NCBI RefSeq assembly: GCF_009905375.1
Contig: NC_133657.1
Location: 41,721,853-41,785,852 of the forward strand
From: Apium graveolens
Taxonomy: Eukaryota > Streptophyta > Magnoliopsida > Apiales > Apiaceae
DNA: 64,000 nucleotides
Direction: 5' to 3'
Shown: positions 55,218-64,000 of the stretch, piece by piece
Numbering within the stretch: the first letter of the stretch is position 1
Layout: every line of letters starts with the position of its first letter
Position numbers and translations under genes: made by a program
Notes under the pieces: generated by a model
Seen by the model: the letters and a program-made list of their open reading frames with translations, nothing else
Databases searched by the model: none
What the model was told of the DNA's origin: nothing

Positions 55218-58200
55218 AAAAGGATTCCGTCCTGGAATCAGTTAGAAAATGAATAGGGATACTCTCTTAGCATTGCACTTTCTAACTCTCGAGTAAATTT
55301 TCCCACATTGTGGTCCTACCACCAAACTCTGCCTAGTTTGATAACCCTTCTCCTAAGCACTTGTTCCTTTTCAATCTATAACCCTTCCTGGTTGCTCCAT
55401 ATAGGTTACGTCGGGTTGCATGTCTATGCGCTCATATGCCCCTATTTGTCTGGCATCCGAATTATACTTCCTTAATATTGATACGTGGAACACGTTATGA
55501 ACTTGCTACATGTTGGGGGGTAGGGTTAGCTCATATGTTAACTTCCCAATACGTCTTAATACCTCAAAGGGTCCAACAATTCGTGGGCTTAACTTTCCTT
55601 TCTTTCTGAACCTCATCCATCCTTTCCAAGGGAATACCTATAATAGCACTAGGTTCCCTACTTCCTATTCCTTGTCCTTTCGTGTCAAATCAACATACTT
55701 CGTGTGCCCATCTTGGGCTACTACCAGCCGTCCTCTGATTAAATCTATTATATCCTTGGTCATTTGGACCACTGCTGGTCTAAGCATATTGCGCTCTGCA
55801 ACATCATCATATCATAAGGGAGATCGACATTGTCTTCCCTCAAGGATCTTATAAGGCGACATCTCGATATTGACATATGATCTATTGTCGTAAGAAAACT
55901 CAATCCGTGTTAAGTGACCATTTCAAATTCTTTCAGGTCTATTGCACATACTCTCATCATATCTTCTAACATTATAGCTTTTGCTTCTCAATACCCATTC
56001 TTTTCCAGTTCATAGTCATTACTATCTTCTGTACGTAATACTATACTGGTTACACTTTTGCTCGTTAGCATTTTATAACCTTTTAATAATTGCGTCAACC
56101 TTAGTATCACGAACGCGTTAGATTCGGAATACCACCGCACTGATACTACTCCTTTCTAGCTGCTTCTATCTTTGAAAGCTTGATCCATCGTATAAAAGTA
56201 AAAGAATTTATTGAGAGATCACTATGATCATGAACACTTTTTATATCACATAGTTAGTACAGAAGGTGGCCAGCCTTTAGTACTTGACAAGCAATTAAAC
56301 AACATGTGGTACCCTACTAGGCTTCTATCACACAGATAGATAGTCATTCGGCAATACCTCCCCTTCTGGAAGGGTTGTTCTTCTTAGCTTACATGAAATG
56401 AAAAGAAGAGAAAAGAATGAACTGAAGAGAATTATATATCTGTAAAAATATTGCCATAAAATATATGGCTTGGAATCTACCTCTGAACTATAGAGGTTTG
56501 TCATAGGAGAACAAAACATATACGTATTTATATCAACATCAAGTATTATAGCATCGTATTTCACATGCCTAAATATTTTTGCTATTCCGTCCATCATTCT
56601 ATGGACCCATGCTCTTCCTCAAGCTTATACACAATCACTTTTGAAACTCCCTCGATATCGAAAATCAAATCTGGGATCTCATTCTAGACATCATCATTAC
56701 TAGAATTCTATGCTTGCATTGCAACCTTCCTCGTATAGTTATACGACCCTCTATTGATAAGGAGGAATAAATATTCAATAGGTAAATAGTCTACTTAATT
56801 AGTCTATTCAATGATAACTTATACATCACCACGATCGATTAGTGGTACTCAATCTCAACATTCATTACAATACAACTCTCACAGTTGTCATTGTCTCATT
56901 ATTCATAGACTCATTGGAGCATTACTATGGCCCAACACTGACCTACTGTAGTCATTCGCTTTCCATGAAGTCTTAATAGCTAACCATACGGAGTCCATAC
57001 ATATCATATCGAATTCTTCTAAGGAGGTAACATGATCACCGTTCATGATTCATGAAGAACACTCCTGATCCTGACGTACATTCATGACATGAAGCAGATA
57101 AAATGCAGAAGAGTTTTAATGAAAGCAATGATAGTAGGTTAATACTATTCTTAATCATATGTATATATTAGGAGACATGAAGCTCAAAGGTTCATTTAGT
57201 CCTTTTTGAAACATGGTCCTGGCTTATTCTCAAGATAGTTCCTTCTAAGATAGATAGCCCGCTCATGGCGATTACATGAATTAAACCTTTACCAAACTAC
57301 TATTACGGTTGGGTATTGCACAGTCATCAGAAGGAATGTCAATCTTCCAAACCATAATACAACCTTCACGGCTTCAACCATTATCACTGCATCCCTCTAG
57401 CACGAGCGCCTATAATTGCTCTCTTGCACTTAGAGTGTCGGCCACCTCATTGGCCTTTCCTGATAGTAATAGTTCCTTATAATCAATGTTTTTTTTAACC
57501 ACCTTCAACTAAATTTTCTACCTCATTTCAATCACTGCTTATGTGAAAATGCTTTTCTTAAGTCCTTGTGATAAAAAAATCACCATTTTTCCATAAGTCA
57601 CTGCCTTAGTCTTTAAATGTAAACATTATCATGGCTAACTCTCGATCATACTTAGGACGTCTTTTATCTTGGGCCCTTCTTGCTTTAACAATTCTGACCT
57701 TCATTGGTTCAATCTATACTTCTTATGTTTCAACACGTGCCCACCTGGCATTATTATAATTACGCCATATTTCCTTCATCAAAATTTATGTTCTTGAGAA
57801 CTTTGAATATTACTTTTCTCCTTGTAAAACCTCTAAGGTTATCCTTAAATCCTTCATCAGGTACACCCTAGGCACAGGGCATATCAAGATACCATTTATT
57901 AATACCAGAATCATCGTCTATATACTTCTGAAAAATTTTCTCCACTAATCCTTAAAGGTTGTTGTTACCTTAATCCTTTCCCATCCATACTATCAAAACT
58001 CATACTGTCCCTATTAAGGGTGAAATGCCAACCTTCATGCATTCCCCTATGGTTCATCTCAAGTTATCGAAGTTATATCCTTAATTCCACCTTTAAAACG
58101 GTACTTGCATCCTTCCATGGATAAATCAAGTCATATGGGATAGATTATCTTATTCAATCATTCCTACCCAGATAGTCTATACCAATTTCACAATAGCATC

Positions 58201-59802
58201 TTTATTCAAACTGAGGTCAACCCATATGGCCTTCAAAAGATAACAATGGTTACCCGCTTTTCTTTCCTAATTTGGTAATGACAACAGGGATGTTCTGGAA
58301 GATATTGGTCGTGTTCAACGTGAACTTCTTCTTAATAATTCCTCATTTACTTTTGTTGTTTATCTCAACAGTCATCTCAATATTGGGATATCTTTCATAC
58401 CTGGCGTCTCCTTATTTATCCTTCGATCTATCTCAAGGTTTCCTCGAATCCTCCCAACCTACAGGGGATAAAATATATGTATCACTTATGCCTTCAACCA
58501 TCAACTTTAACTCATAATGAATCACCCTCATCCTGACGATCATATACTTTTCTCTTTCTATTACTACGAGTCTTTAGGGATTCCTCATACCCGACTCCCT
58601 TATCATTCCTCAAACTCTATTGCCTTTATGCTCCTTTCCACTTCAGTTTCTTTTTATTTTCCTTTCTATTACAATCATTTCACGTACCCACTAATCATTG
58701 ACTTCAAACATCACGTCGTTCTGGGATTCTTGTCCTTCAGACGAATCTTGACAACTTTTACAATCTTAGATTCATAATTCATCATATTCGTCCGCCTTTG
58801 TTCAGGCTCTTAAAGCTTTTACACTATCTCCATAACCTTGGGATTTACTTTCTCAAAAAAATTTTGACTGAACTTTAATCAGTTTATCATAACCTCTTGC
58901 TTCGTGCCTTTCTTGGTCTTTCACCAGTGGGTGGTCTCTCTCTTAGGAGGGTAAGTGACAAAAACAGTCTTTTGTGATTCGTCAATCATTTAGAATCTCA
59001 AATGATTCCTGTATTTCCTTTAGCCAGGCTCTTGCCTCGGCTGGGTCAGCTATTTCCTTGGAACTCTGAGAGCTTAGCGACTTAAAGGTCCTGAAAGAAT
59101 TTCATACCACATTGTTTCCTCAAGTGGTGGTTAGGGGTAAAAGTATAAGTTTTGTTTTAGGCAGGTCCATGGATTTCCCAATAAGAGTACCATCCTGGTT
59201 CTTCCTATCTTGCTCGACTTCTGTTTTCTCAGTCTAAATATTTCTTCCTACTCCCCATAATTGGGGTCATCTTTTAATTTAAAATCCTCATTTTCCACTT
59301 CATTATATTCTGGGTTCCTTATATCTTAATTGGGACCTCCCTGATTATCACATTCAAGGTTTGCCCCTAATCTTATTCCTCGTGGGGGGCATAATGCTTA
59401 GAAAAATTTTAAGAATCTCTGGATATTTGTCTTACTTACTTTGCTTAAGTCTTTCCCTCGTTCAATCCTTGCATGATTGCAAATTATGAATTCTCAAGTT
59501 CTATAAACTTCGCGACACTCTCTTAAGTGTTAATAATGCAATTAACAATATGAACTTATCACAAACAAACTGATCTGAACTGAAATTAAAGAATATATAC
59601 TTAACCATTTGTTCGAGGGTACAACACTAAACACATTAAAGAGAATTACATCATTTGATCTGATCGCTTCTATCCCAAAAGTACTACCATAGATAATTAT
59701 CCAGTCATCAAAACTAATCATTCATAACTTAGGCTAATCCTCCAAAAGCGGTGCTACATGAAACCCTTGTCTGATCGCTCTGGCTCTGCACACTACCATG
59801 GA
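55218..59802 (-). pseudogene. Decayed gag-pol of the second chromovirus
   Basis: No long ORF, but pieces can be read on the minus strand in the expected order: Gag (EIADPAEARAWLKEIQESFE near 59060-58990), RNase H end (SGKANEVADTLSARE near 57470-57430, preceded by KSIFT-like text), integrase core end (LEDMMRVCAIDL near 55960) and integrase C-terminus (KLSPRIVGPFEVLRRIG and HNVFHVSILRKYNSDARQ near 55600-55440). Stops recur every few tens of codons, many as single-base changes inside an otherwise followed frame, with additional frameshifts. Protease and reverse transcriptase motifs I could not place with confidence in 57700-58900. Confidence 0.78.
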
Positions 59803-60576
59803 TCAAGAAATGCGGGCACACACGACATCCCTAACTTGCTCCATCACAGAGGTGATGAGGTCTAAGATAGTCGCAAGTAGAGCTGGATCAACCTGACCCT
59901 CAAGATGGCCTCTAGCTGTAATTCGGGTGGTAGCCTCAATCTTGTCCATGCTATGAACTAATCCTTCCGGGAGTACCCCGTCCTTAATTCTTGGTGCAGT
60001 AAGTCGGTCCAACAGATCACTTCTAACATTACGGGCCTCAGACAGGCCACCCAAAGTCATATGATAATTGGCGATAAGAGAAGCCTGAGTGGTAGCATCT
60101 AGCAGTCCATGGAGTGCAGGTGGTGCCGACCCAGGAGATCCAAATGGATAACCAAGCACGGTATCAGGTGACAATGGTGCAGGAGATAAAGGTGGCATTT
60201 CCTCAGTAGGTGCTGGGCTCTGTACAGGGGAGGGAACAGGAATTGGTGGAACCTCATGGATGTCTACAGGAACCTCTGGAAGAGGGTCTGATACTGGTAT
60301 AATTGGTGTCGTGGAAGGCCCCACTCCTTCTGCCCTCATTAACCTTTGTGCCCTTTGTAACTCTTCATCCTCTAGTGCCACCCTCGCGGCCATTCTTGCT
60401 CTGGTAGTCGCCCTGACTACGGTCATCAATTCCTCAACGGTCCTCTCTTCATTCCCGTCAGGATCCTCCACGAGATCCTCCTCAGCAACAATCCCTTCTG
60501 GGATAACATCCTCAACTGCAACATTCTCAATATGAATCTCATCCGGTCCCTCGTTAGGGTACTTTATCGGATTCAC
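59803..60576 (-). CDS. Pre-gag ORF of the second chromovirus, unknown function
   Basis: 257 codons from a GTG at 60576, and open upstream to a TAG at 60667-60669 with no ATG in between. It is the longest intact frame in this element. Acidic start (PEGIVAEEDLVEDPDGNEE), an Arg/Ala-rich helix (TTRARMAARVALEDEELQRA), a Pro-rich centre (PVDIHEVPPIPVPSPVQSP) and a helical C-terminus (LLATILDLITSVMEQVRDV). TTCGTTCTCGTAG ending near 60656 resembles a 3' splice site. Its position and composition match the pre-gag ORF of the first chromovirus; sequence similarity between them is not obvious. That it stays open while gag-pol decays is notable. Confidence 0.55.
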   Translation of the reverse strand: MNPIKYPNEGPDEIHIENVAVEDVIPEGIVAEEDLVEDPDGNEERTVEELMTVVRATTRARMAARVALEDEELQRAQRLMRAEGVGPSTTPIIPVSDPLPEVPVDIHEVPPIPVPSPVQSPAPTEEMPPLSPAPLSPDTVLGYPFGSPGSAPPALHGLLDATTQASLIANYHMTLGGLSEARNVRSDLLDRLTAPRIKDGVLPEGLVHSMDKIEATTRITARGHLEGQVDPALLATILDLITSVMEQVRDVVCARIS

Positions 60577-60822
60577 AATTTGATCTTTAACATGTAATAA
60601 AACATCCTCATGCTGATGCTCCTGAACCTCAGGGTTCGGTGCCCCGCTGCCCTCTACGAGAACGAACTATGTTACTATCAAGATATTTATAAGGGTTCCT
60701 GTAAGGGTTTTAACTGTCAGTACTACGTTAGGTAGCCCGACTATGAACTTGGAAAGAGTTCTTATTATCTTAGTGAACTTATTATCTTAACATCACATCA
60801 TCTCTGAGGTTTATAACGCTTG

Positions 60823-60834
60823 GCTCTGATACCA
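60823..60834 (-). other. Primer-binding site of the second chromovirus
   Basis: Minus strand TGGTATCAGAGC, four bases inside the 5' LTR. Confidence 0.93.
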
Positions 60835-60838
60835 TTTC

Positions 60839-63800
60839 TGTAACACCCCCAAATCCGGGGTCGGGGATTCGGGTTGTCACGAGTTCCATTTCCCTTATCA
60901 ATACTTAATCTTAACAGTCAACCAACTACTGAGTACTGTGACCCCATAATATACACACACACCACAAGTTATAGTCTCAGAGATGAATACCAAAAAATAA
61001 CACAAGTCATTTTATTCCACAATTATAAACCGTTACACCTTAAAAGGGTTTCTGAATAATTTACATATTCCTTGCCATTATTACAATTCATATTATACAT
61101 AAGTCTGGTTCATCAATAGTTGAAAACCTAGCCTATTGGTAGCTCCTACCTCAGCTACGGCGGCATCAACGCTTCTAGAAAACTGCGGAATATTTCCTAA
61201 CCGCTTGCGAATTGGAAGCTTGGTCATGTTCATCTTTTCTATCTGTTGTTGTGTGATGAAAGAAGAAAGCAAGGGTGAGCAACAAGCCCACCTAAATAAT
61301 ATGTATAATAATTAACAATATATGAGCATTCTCATAGTACTCATGAAAGTCTTGGTCAAGAAGAAATGAACCAAGTTGATATATTAACGCGACCAAGTCG
61401 CAAAATATTCAGTATATAAGTATATATACTTTTCATAATCTTTGAAATCCTCTGCCATGCATAATATACACAGAGTTCCATTTTATCACTGTATAAAAAT
61501 ATTGTTGCAAGGTGATCTCATATATCTAGCCTTGTCTCAATGTTTTTGTGAAAATCTTTGTCATGCATAAGATAATCATTAACCAGATATAAGTTGAAAA
61601 GATGAAGTTACAAGATACTCCAATATACTTATATCTTTTCCGGATACTACTTGAACTACCACCGTTCAAGGTATCATCAGTTTCAAAAGTTCATCACATA
61701 GATGAGACTACAAGAAAAGGTTTGAATAGATTCAATCTTTGAAATATCATTCAAAAGAAATGAAGTTACGAGATACTTTATTTAGTCCCGATATATATAT
61801 CCACATATATATCTCTTATACATTTCCCGAAAACCTCTGTTATGTGAAGTATGAACAGAGTTTGTAACATCCAATAAATTTTGGAAAGGAAAAGAATTTT
61901 GGCATAAACCCGATATCTTGCTGATCAGGCAAAGATACCAATAAGTAACCTTTTTTACTGTAGATGGATGAATTCCCCGCCGGTCATCACCCTGGACGCA
62001 TTAGGACCTCGCGCTAGACCGTTATCCGGCCACTCACGTGTGGATGGACTGTCACCCAGCCTCTTACAACTTCATAGACCGTACCCCGGCCTGTCGCTTA
62101 TGCCGAATCAATTAGATGGACTTACTTCCCGAACATTGGGCAAGTAATCAAATTATTTTCTCAAAACAGCAACCTCGTTACGAATATAAAATACACCACA
62201 GAGCCGGATCCCCAAGATTTTTGAGCGAATATTCAAGTCTCCTTCGAAAAGAAGATCTTAAATCTGAAAACGAGTTTTGGGATCCGCTCTAACTCTAAAA
62301 TCATTTTGAAGACTCGAAAACATTTTTAAGAATGTTTGGAGTAAAGCTGATTTAGTGAAATAAATCAGTCCCGATATGTTGGAGAATATCTGAATATTAT
62401 TATTTAAATAATATTCCCATAAGGATATTCCTTATAAAAATAATTGAAGTAGAAGTTTTAAAACTTATACTTGAAATGAATAATAAATAACCAAAGATAT
62501 ACTTTATATGAAAGTACGATCTTTATTTGAATAATCGAAAATAAGTTTGATTATCGAAACATTATTCTTTAATAAAATAAAGAATATTAATTAGTAAATA
62601 AACGGAGTCATAATTCCTCGAATGAATATTCAACTAATATTCATTAATTAAAATAAAGTTATCGAATAAAACTTATTCGATTAATAGTTTTGAAAACTAT
62701 ATCAATATATATATATATAAGTATATATATATATAATATACTCGGGAACATCGACTCCCGGTTTTAGAAAATGTTCACCTTTGGGTCCCCTATACTAAGG
62801 GTATACGCAACTACTGCTTATCTCTAGCATAGGTATTATGCAACTTATAAGCATTTGAATCAACAGATATATATATCAAGATTACGAAACAGACATGCAT
62901 ATATACCATATCACATGCTCCAATACATCGCAAGATTTGCTAATTAACCACCATGCATCTATCACAAGATAATGCATATACATATGTATACATCACAACA
63001 ACAGTATAACGGGTAGAAAACTTGCCTGAGTGTTCCCGGATAGACTTAAGCTTAGGGTGGGTCCGATAACCTATGAACAACAACATAAGTCGGAATTAAT
63101 CCCCGGTCGCTTAAGAAACTAGACTTTAACCAATTAGACCCCTAACGTTCGCTTTCGCGCTTAACGATTCACTTAAGTGGCTCGAGTACCCTCGGCTCCA
63201 CCATTTTTAATAAATTAACCATTAAGAGTTTTAAGGCGATTCTTTCGCGAGTACCTTACCAACTGCCTAATCCACTTAAAATAATTGCTTCATACCCCAA
63301 TTAGTCATTTAAAGTCCTTAACCAAGGTTTCAAAGTAAGGCGAGGGGTAATGGTTCGGTCGTGAAGCGCCGTTACTTAAAACGGTTGTTTCTCCTAAACC
63401 GTACATCGGATTCAAATGAACCACATATAAAACGAAGCTCGTAACATGAACTATCTAATCATGGCAATGGTCAAAACCTAACAGTGAGTTCACGGGTCCT
63501 GATAATAAGAACAAAAACAGCCTAAAGTAAATCGGGCATTACGACTGCTATGTTTACGCGATTACCAAGTTTTAAACAACCCCAAACAACCACCATTCAA
63601 CTCACAACCATCAATACAACCAACCCTCATCCAAACCTTACTACATCAGTCCCCAAACCTCAAGATTTTCCAATTTATACAACCCCACACATGAACTACT
63701 AGCTATACTTAAGTTTCATTAACTATAAACAAGATTTCAACATCCAAATCACTACAAATCCAATCCAAACTCTAAACACACAAGCATCATGCTTCTCATT

Positions 63801-64000
63801 TACTATAACCATAAAAACCATCTTAATACTCAAAGTAAAGTTAGGGTTTGGAGGTGTTATACCTTCCTTGGAGTGATTAGAGTAGCTAGGAAGCCTTAAG
63901 AAGCCTTGAGATAGCTTAGGAATGCTTGGATCTTAAAGGAAATCAAAGAAAATAAAGTTAGTAATCTTGAAAACACTATTCATCATCTTCTTCCTTGAGT
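60839..64000 (-). repeat. 5' LTR of the second chromovirus (incomplete at the window edge)
   Basis: Starts TGTAACACCCCCAAATCC. Its first 190 bases have no partner in the window because the left LTR is truncated; from about 61029 it matches 51439 onward and reaches the equivalent of about 54454. About 750 bp should remain to the right. Confidence 0.92.

Larger units (their letters stand above)
51439..64000 (-). mobile_element. Second long-LTR Ty3/gypsy chromovirus, decayed interior, right end outside window
   Basis: Two direct copies of one sequence (51439-55204 and 60839-64000) flank an interior with primer site on the right and polypurine tract on the left, so the element reads on the minus strand. 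LTR length is about 3.96 kb. The left LTR lacks its first ~190 bases, so its outer edge and target duplication are lost. By eye the LTRs differ by about 3-4% (6 changes in one 168-base stretch, about 8 in another 210). Gag-pol is recognisable but full of stops. The gene text resembles the first chromovirus. Confidence 0.9.

Noticed and set aside
55510..55854. A 114-codon plus-strand open frame at the left of the second chromovirus
   Set aside because: The minus strand here reads as integrase C-terminus (PRIVGPFEVLRRIG), so the plus-strand frame is a shadow.
1..64000. tRNA or rRNA genes
   Set aside because: The tRNA-like TGGTATCAGAGC strings are primer-binding sites next to LTRs, not tRNA genes; no cloverleaf or rRNA text was seen.

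Overview
This window looks like intergenic DNA from a flowering plant (probably a eudicot) with a large, retrotransposon-rich genome. I found no host gene, rRNA, tRNA or CRISPR array. Almost every base belongs to one of seven LTR retrotransposons, several inserted into one another. All carry a primer-binding site matching the 3' end of plant initiator-Met tRNA where that site is present, and most have TG...CA ends. The exact species cannot be read from the sequence.

Layout. (1) 1-10262, minus strand: a Ty1/copia element of SIRE-like layout (gag-pol followed by an extra ORF, here ORF3). Its 5' LTR is 9205-10262, its gag-pol is broken, and an uninterrupted ORF3 runs off the left edge. (2) 10396-16522, plus strand: the ORF3 and 3' LTR of a second SIRE-like family (copy A). 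(3) 16523-17955: unassigned AT-rich DNA. (4) 17956-48505, minus strand: copy B of the second family, the host of three further insertions. Its 3' LTR and broken ORF3 are at 17956-21806, its pol at 28403-33378, its gag start and primer site at 48021-48251, and part of its 5' LTR at 48254-48505. (5) 21973-28390, plus strand: a different copia element inside copy B; its 3' half is gone. (6) 33379-48015, minus strand: a complete Ty3/gypsy chromovirus (Tekay/Del-like) with 4.56-kb LTRs, inserted in the gag of copy B and flanked by the target duplication GGAAT. (7) 48506-51438, plus strand: LTR and gag of a third copia family, inserted in the 5' LTR of copy B. (8) 51439-64000, minus strand: a second long-LTR chromovirus with badly decayed gag-pol, sitting in the gag of element 7; its 5' LTR runs off the right edge.

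The most interesting signal is not in the usual genes. Each of the three SIRE-like families has its own short motif, repeated many times in the U3 part of the LTR just upstream of a TATA box. In family 1 it is CAACGGAT/ATCCGTTG: 31 exact copies by eye, 11 of them in the LTR, the rest scattered through the spacer, gag-pol and ORF3 and often arranged as small inverted pairs. In family 2 it is a GATATCGA motif on a 37-bp period, kept in register in both copies. In family 3 it is AGTACTTA every 16-19 bp. The family 1 motif contains the plant MYB core AACGG. The second strong signal is the ORF3 of element 1: at least 1,139 codons without a stop, beside a gag-pol that has several lesions and has lost its reverse transcriptase active site. 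A related ORF3 is present, broken, in both family 2 copies.

Other points: both chromoviruses have an ORF before gag that lacks an upstream ATG; a 1.9-kb leader in element 5 carries four copies of a GTGCTACAGCCG motif; and the last chromovirus has LTRs only about 3-4% apart around a far more decayed interior.
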